64,000 nucleotides of DNA, taken from positions 3,968,001-4,032,000 of the forward strand of contig CP021238.1 in the NCBI GenBank assembly GCA_002291465.1. The letters run 5' to 3'. Below the pieces are notes generated by a model that saw nothing but the letters and a program-made list of their open reading frames with translations, ran no database searches and had not been told where the DNA came from. Positions 33,073 through 41,647 of this stretch are shown here, in pieces. Both the position numbers and the translations under genes were made by a program. Each line of letters begins with the position of its first letter. Position 1 is the first letter of the stretch. Source of the DNA: Mycobacterium lepraemurium (GTDB taxonomy: Bacteria; Actinomycetota; Actinomycetes; Mycobacteriales; Mycobacteriaceae).

Positions 33073-34365
33073 GTGGACAGTGATGGCACCATTGGTGGTG
33101 TGACAACCCACCAGCTGCCTGTGCACCCGTCCGCGCACCATCGCCAGCAGCGTACTTTCGCCCAGTCGTCCAAGCTTCAGGACGTCCTGTACGAGATCCG
33201 CGGCCCGGTGCATCAGCACGCGGCGCAGCTGGAGGCCGAGGGGCACCGCATCCTCAAGCTCAACATCGGCAACCCGGCGCCGTTCGGCTTCGAGGCGCCC
33301 GACGTGATCATGCGCGACATGATCCAGGCCCTGCCGTACGCCCAGGGTTACTCCGACTCGGAGGGCATCCTGCCCGCGCGCCGGGCGGTGGTCACCCGCT
33401 ACGAGTTGGTCGACGGGTTCCCCCGCTTCGACGTCGACGACGTCTATCTGGGCAACGGCGTGTCCGAGCTGATCACGATGACGCTGCAGGCGCTGCTCGA
33501 CAACGGCGACGAGGTGCTGATCCCGTCGCCGGACTACCCGCTGTGGACGGCGTCGACCTCGCTGGCCGGCGGCACCCCCGTGCACTACCTGTGCGACGAG
33601 ACGCAGGGCTGGCAGCCCGACATCGCCGATCTGGAATCCAAGATCACCGAGCGCACCAAGGCGCTGGTGGTGATCAACCCGAACAACCCGACCGGCGCGG
33701 TGTACAGCGGCGAAATCCTGAGCCAGATGGTCGATCTGGCGCGCAAGCACGAGCTGCTGCTGCTGGCCGACGAGATCTACGACAAAATCCTCTACGACGA
33801 CGCCAAGCACATCAACGTGGCGTCGCTGGCGCCGGACATGCTGTGCCTGACCTTCAACGGCCTGTCGAAGGCCTACCGGGTGGCCGGCTACCGGGCCGGC
33901 TGGCTGGCGATCACCGGACCCAGGGACCACGCCGGCAGCTTCATCGAGGGCATCAACCTGCTGGCCAACATGCGGCTGTGCCCGAACGTCCCGGCGCAGC
34001 ATGCGATTCAGGTGGCCCTGGGCGGCCACCAGAGCATCGAGGACCTGGTGCTGCCGGGCGGGCGGCTGCTCGAGCAGCGCGACGTGGCGTGGAGCAATCT
34101 CAACGAGATCCCCGGGGTGTCCTGCGTCAAACCCGCCGGCGCCCTGTACGCGTTTCCCCGGCTGGACCCCGAGGTCTACGACATCACCGACGACGAGCAG
34201 CTGGTGCTCGACCTGCTGCTGCAGGAGAAGATCCTGGTCACCCAGGGCACCGGCTTCAACTGGCCGGCGCCAGATCACCTGCGCATCGTGACGCTGCCGT
34301 GGGCGCGGGACCTGGCCGCCGCGATCGAGCGGCTGGGCAACTTCCTGGTCGGCTATCGACAGTAA
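33073..34365 (+). CDS. aspC: Aspartate/alanine aminotransferase, class I
   Basis: A PLP-dependent fold-type I aminotransferase of up to 430 residues. Visible features are LKLNIGNPAPFGFEAPD, the cofactor region GNGVSELITMTLQ, the NPNNPTGAVYS motif, ADEIYDKILYDD, and the Schiff-base lysine in FNGLSKAYRVAGYRAGW. It would exchange amino groups between amino acids and 2-oxoglutarate in the cytoplasm. The start may be GTG 33073 or GTG 33100 (VTTHQLPVHPS). It follows the Fe-S oxidoreductase by 30-60 bases, as Rv0337c follows Rv0338c in M. tuberculosis. Intact. Confidence 0.9.
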   Translation: MDSDGTIGGVTTHQLPVHPSAHHRQQRTFAQSSKLQDVLYEIRGPVHQHAAQLEAEGHRILKLNIGNPAPFGFEAPDVIMRDMIQALPYAQGYSDSEGILPARRAVVTRYELVDGFPRFDVDDVYLGNGVSELITMTLQALLDNGDEVLIPSPDYPLWTASTSLAGGTPVHYLCDETQGWQPDIADLESKITERTKALVVINPNNPTGAVYSGEILSQMVDLARKHELLLLADEIYDKILYDDAKHINVASLAPDMLCLTFNGLSKAYRVAGYRAGWLAITGPRDHAGSFIEGINLLANMRLCPNVPAQHAIQVALGGHQSIEDLVLPGGRLLEQRDVAWSNLNEIPGVSCVKPAGALYAFPRLDPEVYDITDDEQLVLDLLLQEKILVTQGTGFNWPAPDHLRIVTLPWARDLAAAIERLGNFLVGYRQ

Positions 34366-34397
34366 GCACCCAGCCGGGCGCCTCTACGGTGGAGCGC

Positions 34398-35675
34398 GTG
34401 ACGCACTCCCACTCCCACTCCCACTCCCACGGCCTGCCGTCGGGCCCGACCCCCGTCGATCGGTTGCCCGCCCGCATCGTCGTCGGGCTGCTGATCGCGA
34501 TCGGCGTGGCGGTCGCCGTCGGCGCGATCGTGCTGTGGCCCAGCCGGCAGCACGTCGACATCCCGATGCCGCTGCAGAACGCGGCCGGCGGCACGGTGAG
34601 CACGCAGGCCGGGCGCGTGCTGTCCAGCGGGTTGGGCGACTGCGGCAGCCCGTCGGTCAGTCAGGTGCTCACCGGCCCGCCGCAGCCGGCGCTGCCGGGT
34701 GCCGGGCGCTGCGTGCTGACCCAGGTGGCGATCGATTCCGGGCCCAACGCCGGCGCCGCCACGCTGCTGGAGTCCTCCCCGGGGCCCGGCCAACCGAAAT
34801 TCACGGTGGGCGACCGCATCCGGATCGTCCGGCAGGTCGACGACCAGGGCGCTACCAGCTACGCCTTCTACGACTTCGAACGGGGTTGGGCGCTGGTCGG
34901 TTTGGCGGTCGCGTTCGCGGTGGTGATCGTCGCGGTGGCGCGCTGGCGCGGACTGCTGGCGCTGGTGGGCATCCTGGTCGCCTTCGTGGTACTGGTGACG
35001 TTCCTGCTGCCGGCGCTGCGCGACGGTGCGCCCGCGGTCCCGGTGGCGCTGGTGGCGGCGGCGGCGATCCTCTACGCGGTCATCTACCTGGCTCATGGCG
35101 TCAGCCTGCGCACCAGCGCTGCGCTGCTGGGCACTCTGTCGTCGTTGCTGCTTACCGCCGGATTATCTTGGGCGGCAATACAATTGGCGCATCTCACCGG
35201 GCTCTCGGATGAACAGAACAGCACGGTCAGCGCGTACCTCGGCAGCGTGTCCATCGGCGGGCTGCTGCTGGCCGGTTTCATCATCGGCTCGCTGGGTGTG
35301 CTCAACGACGTGACGGTGACCCAGTCCTCGACGGTGTTCGAGCTGGCCCGCCTGGGCGGCTCGCGGAGGGTGATCTTCACCGGCGCCCTGCGGGTGGGCC
35401 GCGATCACATCGCCAGCACCGTCTACACGCTGGTGCTGGCCTATGCCGGCAGTTCGCTGCCGCTGCTGCTGCTGTTCAGCGTCGCCAACCGCTCGCTGAC
35501 CGACGTGCTGACCGGCGAGAGCGTGGCCATCGAGATTGCCCGCTCGGCGGTCGGCGGCATGGCGCTGGCCCTGTCGGTGCCGTTGACCACGGCGATCGCC
35601 GCGGTGCTGGCCAAACCTAGCGGCGGTCGCAAGCGCGGCGAAGCCAGGCGCAGCGGGCCGCCGCCATCAGCCTAG
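34398..35675 (+). CDS. YibE/F family membrane protein with His-rich N-terminus
   Basis: A 425-residue integral membrane protein. The extreme N-terminus is HSHSHSHSHG, a potential metal-binding tail. Next come one helix, an extracytoplasmic domain with two Cys (GDCGSP, GRCVLTQ), and six or seven helices in the YibE/F-type core (GFIIGSLGVLNDVTVTQSST, LARLGGSRRVIFTGALRVGR). Function of the family is unknown; transport or metal handling has been proposed. GTG 34398 has GGAG at 34391. It lies 32 bases after aspC, probably in the same operon. A 30-bp direct repeat spans its 3' end and supplies the stop codon. Confidence 0.8.
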   Translation: MTHSHSHSHSHGLPSGPTPVDRLPARIVVGLLIAIGVAVAVGAIVLWPSRQHVDIPMPLQNAAGGTVSTQAGRVLSSGLGDCGSPSVSQVLTGPPQPALPGAGRCVLTQVAIDSGPNAGAATLLESSPGPGQPKFTVGDRIRIVRQVDDQGATSYAFYDFERGWALVGLAVAFAVVIVAVARWRGLLALVGILVAFVVLVTFLLPALRDGAPAVPVALVAAAAILYAVIYLAHGVSLRTSAALLGTLSSLLLTAGLSWAAIQLAHLTGLSDEQNSTVSAYLGSVSIGGLLLAGFIIGSLGVLNDVTVTQSSTVFELARLGGSRRVIFTGALRVGRDHIASTVYTLVLAYAGSSLPLLLLFSVANRSLTDVLTGESVAIEIARSAVGGMALALSVPLTTAIAAVLAKPSGGRKRGEARRSGPPPSA

Positions 35676-35700
35676 CGGCGGTCGCAAGCGCGGCGAAGCC
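35616..35700 (+). repeat. 30-bp direct repeat at the 3' end of the YibE/F gene
   Basis: Bases 35616-35645 (starting CCTAGCGGCGGTCGCAAGCG) recur exactly at 35671-35700. The first copy is coding (PSGGRKRGEA). The second begins with the stop codon TAG in another register. The pattern suggests a local duplication that may have changed the C-terminus. Confidence 0.85.
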
Positions 35701-35709
35701 GGCATCGGC

Positions 35710-36585
35710 CTAGTGAAAACGGCTGCGCTCCAACAGGTCCAGCAGATAGCCGCCGTAGCCCGACTTGAGCAGGCTCTGGGCGCGCTCGGACAGCTGCTCG
35801 TCGGTGATCCAGCACTGCTGCCACGCCACCTCCTCGGGCACACTGACTTTGAGCCCCTGGCGGCGCTCCAGCGTACGCACGAAGTCGCTGGCGTCCAGCA
35901 GCGAGTCGAAAGTGCCGGTGTCCAGCCAGGCCGTGCCGCGGGCCATCACCTCGACCGAGAGCCGGCCGCGGCTGAGATAGACCTGGTTGACCTCGGTGAT
36001 CTCGTACTCGCCGCGCTCGGATTTCTTCAGGCCCTTGGCGATTTCGATCACGTCGTTGTCGTAGAAATACAAACCCGGCACCGCGTAATTGGATTTCGGC
36101 GTCTTGGGTTTCTCCTCCAGCGACAGCGCCATGCCGTCGTCGCTGAACTCCACCACCCCGTACGCCGACGGGTTAGCCACCCAGTACGCGAAAACCGCTC
36201 CGCCGGTTATGGTTTGGAAGCGCTTCAGGCTGGTGCCCAGCCCGGGGCCGTAGAAGATGTTGTCGCCCAACACCAATGCCACCGAGTCGTTGCCGATGTG
36301 GTCGGCGCCCAGGACGAACGCCTGGGCCAGGCCGTCGGGCCGCTCCTGCGTCACGTAGGTGATGTTGATGCCGAATTGCGAGCCGTCGCCCAGCAGCCGG
36401 ACGAATCCGGCCGCGTCGTGCGGGGTGGTGATCACCAGGATGTCGCGGATGCCGGCCATCATCAGGGTGGACAGCGGGTAGTAGACCATCGGCTTGTCGT
36501 AGACCGGCAGTAACTGCTTGCTGATGCCGGTGGTGATCGGATGCAGGCGGGTGCCCGACCCGCCAGCCAAGATGATTCCGCGCAT
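35710..36585 (-). CDS. rmlA: Glucose-1-phosphate thymidylyltransferase
   Basis: A 291-residue nucleotidyltransferase that makes dTDP-glucose from dTTP and glucose-1-phosphate. This is the first step to dTDP-rhamnose, the linker sugar of mycobacterial arabinogalactan. The signature MRGIILAGGSGTRLHPITTG is at the N-terminus, with KQLLPVYDKPMVYYPLS, ALVLGDNIFYG and the sugar-binding EVNQVYLSRGRL. Length agrees with RmlA homologues. It ends 34 bases from the convergent YibE/F gene. Intact, as expected for an essential cell-wall gene. Confidence 0.96.
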   Translation of the reverse strand: MRGIILAGGSGTRLHPITTGISKQLLPVYDKPMVYYPLSTLMMAGIRDILVITTPHDAAGFVRLLGDGSQFGINITYVTQERPDGLAQAFVLGADHIGNDSVALVLGDNIFYGPGLGTSLKRFQTITGGAVFAYWVANPSAYGVVEFSDDGMALSLEEKPKTPKSNYAVPGLYFYDNDVIEIAKGLKKSERGEYEITEVNQVYLSRGRLSVEVMARGTAWLDTGTFDSLLDASDFVRTLERRQGLKVSVPEEVAWQQCWITDEQLSERAQSLLKSGYGGYLLDLLERSRFH

Positions 36586-36612
36586 GGGTGGCTCCTACTG
36601 CCTCGATCGGCC

Positions 36613-36987
36613 CTAGTCGACGGCGTCGTCCTCGGTCAGTTCGGTGGCCGCCAGCGCCGAGGCCAGGCTGTCGTGCCGGAACACCGACGTGACCCGGTCG
36701 TGCACGACGCGGAACGCCGAGGCGGCCGTGGTGACGGCGCCCGGGTCGTCGGGGCTGGTGACCTTCTGTTCGACGACCACGACACCATCGTGCACGCACA
36801 TCCGGCCGAGCTCCGCGGTTCCCCGACGGGCGGCGGCCCAGTTGCGCAGCACCTCATGGCCTTGTGTGGCCCCGTGCGCGTCGCCGATCTCGATGTCGTC
36901 GCTGGACAGGGCGATCAGGGTGTCCAGGTCCGACGCGTTGAGCGCGTCGTGCCAGGCCAGAACGGTGGCGATCTCCGATGTGGTCAT
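36613..36987 (-). CDS. SnoaL/NTF2-like protein
   Basis: A 124-residue protein with the SnoaL-like cone fold pattern: a first helix VLAWHDALNASDLDTLIALS followed by SDDIEIGDAHGATQG and beta strands MCVHDGVVVVEQKVT and AFRVVHDRVTSVFRH. Such folds bind small ligands or act as isomerases or hydrolases; nothing here fixes the substrate. ATG 36987 starts it. It lies between rmlA and a broken mycothiol-dependent isomerase-family gene. Confidence 0.65.
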   Translation of the reverse strand: MTTSEIATVLAWHDALNASDLDTLIALSSDDIEIGDAHGATQGHEVLRNWAAARRGTAELGRMCVHDGVVVVEQKVTSPDDPGAVTTAASAFRVVHDRVTSVFRHDSLASALAATELTEDDAVD

Positions 36988-37016
36988 GGTATGCAAGTTA
37001 CCGTGTGGTCGCGCGG

Positions 37017-37634
37017 CTAGAGAGGCGTACGGTCCAGCCAGCGCTGCCACACGGCGTCGTCGCCGAACAGTTCGGCGCCGGTGTCGGCGCAGTGGGCGGC
37101 GGCGTAGGATCGCCAGCAACAGATCGGTTGCGCCACCACGCAGCGCAACGCTGCCCTTGCCGTGCTCGTGCGACCAGGCGATGCGGCCCTGCTCGACCGC
37201 GACGGTCCACTCGCCGGCCTCGCCGAGGCCGGGGTCGGTGGCGTGCAGGTGCAGCGTGTCGGCGTCGTCGAGCGGCAGCGGCGCGCCCTGGCCGCCCGCC
37301 TGAACCGCGACCCGGTCCAACCATTCGGTGATCGCATCTCGGTGATCGCATCGGCCGCCAGCTCGGGCCGCAGGGTGAACTCGCGGCCCAGAGCGATGGC
37401 CGCGTCGGCAGGATCGGGCGGCGGCTTGCCGCCCTCGACCATCCGCGGGTCGAGGTAGCTGTCGAGCCTGTCGCGCACGATCTGCGCCGCCCAGCGGTCG
37501 CCCCGGCCGACGTGGCGGAACGGTTGCCGCAGGGTCCAGTCCGGGCAGTTGGGCACCGGCGTCGACTCGTCGGCATCCCGGAAAAGCTCCGCGAACGCGC
37601 GGTTTTCGTCGAGGAACGCTCCGGCATAGTCCAC
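37017..37634 (-). pseudogene. Maleylpyruvate isomerase-family (mycothiol-dependent, DinB-like) protein, broken
   Basis: From GTG 37634 the frame reads MDYAGAFLDENRAF and VPNCPDWTLRQPFRHVGRGDRW, the N-terminal helix bundle of the TIGR03083-like family (the usual W-x-LxxH reads WTLRQPFRH). A 14-base tandem duplication at 37325-37352 shifts the frame; removing one copy restores ADAITEWLDRVAVQAGG exactly. A second shift near 37105 separates LLAIL from ADTGAELFGDDAVWQRWLDR. Repaired length is about 200 residues. Such proteins use mycothiol or a metal for isomerisation or transfer. Inactive here. Confidence 0.75.
37325..37352. repeat. 14-bp tandem duplication causing a frameshift
   Basis: TCGGTGATCGCATC occurs twice in direct succession. 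Because 14 is not a multiple of 3, it breaks the reading frame of the isomerase-family gene, and deleting one copy restores the protein. Confidence 0.9.
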
Positions 37635-37699
37635 GCCGGTCAGGCTACGCTCCCGTTGGGCGCCGAGCGTCACGCCGGCGTGGCGCTCGGCCGGCGCGT

Positions 37700-39025
37700 T
37701 CAGGGTCGCGGCGCGCCTAGGCGGTAGACCCGCCAGCCGGCCCGCTGCCAGCGGGTAACGTCCAGGCAGTTGCGGCCGTCGACGACGACGCGGGCTCGCA
37801 CCCGGTCGGCCAGGTCGTCGGGGTCCATCTCGACGAACTGGCGCCACCCGGTGAGCACCAGCACCGCGTCCGCGCGCTCGCAGGCCTCCTCGACCGAGAC
37901 GGCGTAGTTCAGCGTGGGGAACAGCCGCTGCGCGTTGTCCAGGGCCTTCGGGTCGTACACGTTGACCGAGGCGCCGTTGAGCTGCAGCTGGCCGGCGACA
38001 TTGAGCGCCGGCGAGTCGCGCACGTCGTCGGATTCGGGCTTGACCGCCGCGCCCAGCACCGCGACGTTGGCGCCCAGCAGCGAGCCGCCGCAGGCCGCGC
38101 TGGCCAGTTCCACCATCCGGGTGCGGCGGCGCATGTTGATGCTGTCCACCTCGCGCAGGAACGTCAGCGCCTGATCGGCGCCCAGCTCGCCGGCGCGCGC
38201 CATGAACGCCCGGATATCCTTGGGCAGGCAGCCCCCGCCGAAACCCAAACCGGCGTTGAGGAATTGGCGCCCGATGCGCGGGTCGTAGCCCAGCGCATCG
38301 GCCAGCAGGCTGACGTCGGCGCCGGCGGGCTCGCACACCTCGGAGATCGCGTTGATGAACGAAATCTTGGTCGCCAGAAAGGCATTGGCGGAAACCTTGA
38401 CCAACTCCGCGGTCTGCAGATCCGTCACCAGGAACGGCACACCGGCGTCCAGCAGCGGCCCGTACAGTTCCCGGACGGCGGCCTCGGCGCGCGGTGAATC
38501 CTGTTTGATGCCAAGCACAATCCGGTCTGGCCGCAGGGTGTCCTGAACGGCGTAGCCCTCGAGCAGAAACTCCGGGTTCCAAGCGATTTCGACGTCGGCG
38601 CCGCGCGGTGCCAGCGCTGCCGCCCGCTGGTTGAGCTCGGCCGCGGTGCCCACCGGGACGGTCGATTTGCCGACCAGCACCGCCGACGTCGTCAACCGGG
38701 GCACCAATTCGTCGATGACGGCGTACACGTGGCGCAGATCGGCGCCGTATTCGCCCTTCTTCTGCGGGGTGCCCACACCCAGGAAGTGCACGTCAGCGAA
38801 GCCGGCCGCCATGTCGTAGTCGGTGGTGAAGCGCAGCCGGCCCGCGGCGAGGTTCTCGTTCAACAGCTTTCGCAGGCCGGGCTCGTAGAAGGGAATGTCA
38901 CCCCCGGCGAGCTTGGCCACCTTGCCCGGGTCGATATCGACCCCGAGCACGTCGTGTCCCAGCTCCGCCATTCCCACCGCGTGGGTGGCGCCCAGGTAAC
39001 CCGTGCCGAACACGGTGCATCGCAT
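37700..39025 (-). CDS. udgA: UDP-glucose 6-dehydrogenase
   Basis: A 441-residue NAD-dependent enzyme oxidising UDP-glucose to UDP-glucuronate. The N-terminal Rossmann motif is CTVFGTGYLGATHAVGMAEL. The catalytic Cys lies in GFGGGCLPKDIRAFM near residue 265, with ELVKVSANAFLATKISFINA supplying the active-site Lys and Asn, and the C-terminal domain contains AVKPESDDVRDSPAL. Length is close to M. tuberculosis UdgA (Rv0322). ATG 39025. It is followed on the minus strand by the broken isomerase-family gene. Intact. Confidence 0.95.
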   Translation of the reverse strand: MRCTVFGTGYLGATHAVGMAELGHDVLGVDIDPGKVAKLAGGDIPFYEPGLRKLLNENLAAGRLRFTTDYDMAAGFADVHFLGVGTPQKKGEYGADLRHVYAVIDELVPRLTTSAVLVGKSTVPVGTAAELNQRAAALAPRGADVEIAWNPEFLLEGYAVQDTLRPDRIVLGIKQDSPRAEAAVRELYGPLLDAGVPFLVTDLQTAELVKVSANAFLATKISFINAISEVCEPAGADVSLLADALGYDPRIGRQFLNAGLGFGGGCLPKDIRAFMARAGELGADQALTFLREVDSINMRRRTRMVELASAACGGSLLGANVAVLGAAVKPESDDVRDSPALNVAGQLQLNGASVNVYDPKALDNAQRLFPTLNYAVSVEEACERADAVLVLTGWRQFVEMDPDDLADRVRARVVVDGRNCLDVTRWQRAGWRVYRLGAPRP

Positions 39026-39110
39026 ACAACCGGTGTAGGTAGCCCCGATGAGCTGACTGCATCGCTAGGCTAAGCGTGATGACAGCTGGCTGATGCCGCC
39101 GAAACCGCCC

Positions 39111-39270
39111 GGTACTAGCGGTGGGCCCGGTACTAGCGGTGGGCCCGGTACTAGCGGTGGGCCCGGTACTAGCGGTGGGCCCGGTACTAGCGGTGGGCCC
39201 GGTACTAGCGGTGGGCCCGGTACTAGCGGTGGGCCCGGTACTAGCGGTGGGCCCGGTACTAGTGGTGGCC
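39111..39270. repeat. 18-bp minisatellite (8 exact copies plus one degenerate)
   Basis: GGTACTAGCGGTGGGCCC is repeated exactly eight times from 39111, and a ninth, diverged copy runs to 39270. Each unit carries CTAG, so the last copy supplies the TAG stop of the adjacent minus-strand gene at 39259. Units are contiguous, without spacers, so this is a VNTR and not a CRISPR array. Confidence 0.95.
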
Positions 39271-40533
39271 GAAGCCGCCGTGCCCGCCGCCGCCCGGGAA
39301 GCCGGGGAACCCACCGCCGCCGTGGCCGAGCGGTCCGCCGAATCCGGGACCACCCAGGCCGGGGATCGGCACCGGGATGGGCGCGACCGCCGGCGGCGGG
39401 GGTGGCGGGGCCGCCGGAGCCGGCGCGGGCGCCTCCGGGACAGGCACGGGCGCCACCTGAACCGGGGCCGGGGCCGGAGCCGCCGGCGCGGGCCGGGTGG
39501 GTGCGACGACGACGTTCTGGTTCGGGCTGGGCCGCACGTTGGCCGTCGGCCGGATGGCGATCGCCAGCGACACCACCAGGGCCACCACGCCGATGACGAA
39601 GATCGCCGCCACCGCGCTGCCCACCAGTTTGAACGAGCTGCGGTCCGCGTAGTCGGCGTCGACCAGCTCGGTGGCCGCGGCCTGAGTGCCGGTGAAGAAC
39701 TCGTCCGGGTCGTCGGGGACCGCGCTGTAGGCCAGGCCGTCGGCGCCGGCGTCGGCGGGGGTCTCGAAGTAGCCGGGCGCCACCGCGAGCGGATTGATGG
39801 CACCGGTGCCCGGGCCCTGCGCGTAGGCCAGCGCCGCGGTGGACGACGCGAACAGCGGAGCGTGCGCCGAGGCCAGGGCCGCGCCACGGGCCAGCGCGGT
39901 GTCCGGCTCCTCGGGCGCGGTCAGCGGAAGCGTGGTCGCCGCCTCTAGTGCGGGCTTGATCAGCGGGATGTCGATGCCCGAGCCGACGACGAACACGGCG
40001 TCGGGGCGGGTCTCCAGGTTCTCGGCGTTGGAGACCATCGAGGCCAGCTCAGCCACCGCCGCCTCGTCGTCTTCGGGGAGGGGCTGGCGCCGGACGTCGG
40101 TGATGGAGCCGTCCGCGCTGTCGACGACCGCCAGCGTCGCGGTGTCGGGCTCGATGTACAGCAGCGCGGTGTGCGCGTAGTTGGTCCGGTGGCCGACGGC
40201 TTGGGCCAGCGCGGCCAAGGCCAGGAAGGCCGAGACCAGCATCACATTTTCGACCTTGTTGGCGGCCAGCTTGTCGCGCAGCGCGGCGGCCTCGACCGGG
40301 TCGGTGAACGTCACGCCGGTCGAGGCGAGCTGGTAGCCGCCCTCGTCCGCCCCCTGCCGCGTTCCCAGGATCGCCGAAAGCACCTGGTCGGAGGCGGTGA
40401 CAGTTGCTGCATTTTCGCTTGTGGCGACGTCGAAGTTGTCTTCGTCGACGGTGGCGCCATCGCCGTTCTCACCTTCGACCAGCACCATTCGGACTGCCGT
40501 CGGCGCCATCGACACGCCCAGTACGGTGTCCAA
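39259..40533 (-). CDS. Rv2264c-like (DUF7159) membrane protein, paralogue 1
   Basis: A 424-residue protein starting MDTVLGVSMAPTAVRMVLVE, as in M. tuberculosis Rv2264c. The N-terminal 270 residues look like a divergent actin/Hsp70-type fold (TALLYIEPDTATLAVVDSAD, AVFVVGSGIDIPLIKPAL). One transmembrane helix follows near 305 (IFVIGVVALVVSLAIAI), then a Pro/Ala-rich segment and a Gly/His-rich end. TTG 40533 has GGAGGAGC upstream. It is the only intact copy of four tandem paralogues. Function unknown; a cell-envelope role is plausible from the design. Its stop codon lies in the adjacent minisatellite. Confidence 0.75.
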   Translation of the reverse strand: MDTVLGVSMAPTAVRMVLVEGENGDGATVDEDNFDVATSENAATVTASDQVLSAILGTRQGADEGGYQLASTGVTFTDPVEAAALRDKLAANKVENVMLVSAFLALAALAQAVGHRTNYAHTALLYIEPDTATLAVVDSADGSITDVRRQPLPEDDEAAVAELASMVSNAENLETRPDAVFVVGSGIDIPLIKPALEAATTLPLTAPEEPDTALARGAALASAHAPLFASSTAALAYAQGPGTGAINPLAVAPGYFETPADAGADGLAYSAVPDDPDEFFTGTQAAATELVDADYADRSSFKLVGSAVAAIFVIGVVALVVSLAIAIRPTANVRPSPNQNVVVAPTRPAPAAPAPAPVQVAPVPVPEAPAPAPAAPPPPPPAVAPIPVPIPGLGGPGFGGPLGHGGGGFPGFPGGGGHGGFGHH

Positions 40534-40698
40534 AGCTCCTCCAATAGTCGGTTGCTAGTCCTTCGCGGTGAGGGCGTGCTCGGCGCACGACATGATGGCG
40601 CAAGACATCGCTGAGTCCCCACCCGATATTCCCCTAATGCCCCGATTTTACGCGCCATCGACGGCCGGAGGGGGCCGGCACCGGTCCGCGGGGCCGGT

Positions 40699-41477
40699 CT
40701 AGGGGACCGGGACTCCCGGGCCCAGGTGGCGATGCAGCCAGTCGTCCCAGTGTTCGTGGTCGCCGGAGTGCGGCGAGGGGGCCGGAGACACCGGAGCCCG
40801 GGGCGGGGGTGCCGCCGGCGGCGCGGTCACGGTCGATGAGAGGTGCGTCGGCGCCATCTCGACCGTCCGCGGCGCGCCCAACCGCGCGTTGGCCGCGGCC
40901 AGCGAGGCACCCCGGGCCAGGGCCATCTCCGGTTCCTCGGGCGTCGTCACCGATAACGACGTCGCGGCCTCGAGGGTGGGCTCGATCGCCGGGATGTCCA
41001 CATCCGACCCGACCAAAAAGAGCCCGTCGGGTCGCGATCGCATCGATTCGGCACCCGACACCTTTGCGGTGAGCTTTGCCAGCGCGGCGTCGTCATGGCC
41101 CGGCAGCGGGTGGCGGTGCACGTCGGTGACCGTCCCGTTGCGGGTGTCGACGACGGCCAGGGTCGCGCTGGTCGGCTCGACGAGCAGGAGTGCGGTGCGG
41201 GCCCAGTTGGTGGCGCTGCCCATGGCCTGGGCCAGGGTCTCGGCGGCCATGACCGCCGAGACCAGCATCACGTTCTCGATCTTGCGGGCCGCCAACGCGT
41301 CGCGGAGTGCGGCAGCCGGGATGGCCGCGACGACGTGGTTGGCGCGGCCGCGGGGGTTGCGTCGGCGGCGACGTCGAAGCCATCCTGATCGACGGTCAGC
41401 CCGCCGGCCGATTCACCTTCGACGAGCACCATGCGGACTGTCTCAGGCGCCATCGACACGCCGAGTACGACGTCCAC
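40699..41477 (-). pseudogene. DUF7159-family paralogue 2, internally deleted
   Basis: The start is family-typical (MDVVLGVSMAPETVRMVLVE), but compared with paralogue 1 about 30 residues are missing after residue 45, and the frame changes near 41330 before LAARKIENVMLVSAVMAAE. The remaining fold domain is recognisable (TALLLVEPTSATLAVVDTRN, LFLVGSDVDIPAIEPTLEAA). The transmembrane helix is absent: the protein passes directly from ANARLGAPRTVEMAP to a Pro-rich end (GDHEHWDDWLHRH). Two deletions make this a decayed copy. Confidence 0.7.
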
Positions 41478-41647
41478 CGCTCCTCCAAATCGTCCGAAAG
41501 TCGGTTGCTGTGCCGGGTGGCTGCGTAGCCGCGTCGGGCTCGCGATTTGAGGGTCAGTCGGGCTTGCTGAGAGTTCTGGCCGCGGCCATACCCTAGTCCG
41601 CCACCCTAGCGCGCCGGGTCAGACACGCAGGCCAGCCGGAATCCGCG

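Noticed and set aside
30782..33106. 774-codon minus-strand frame opposite the Fe-S oxidoreductase
   Set aside because: Antisense shadow of a gene with clear CxxC clusters; the repeated GLGSFGLGSF part only mirrors the PKAEA repeat.
39111..39270. CRISPR array
   Set aside because: The 18-bp units are contiguous with no spacers and no cas genes are present.
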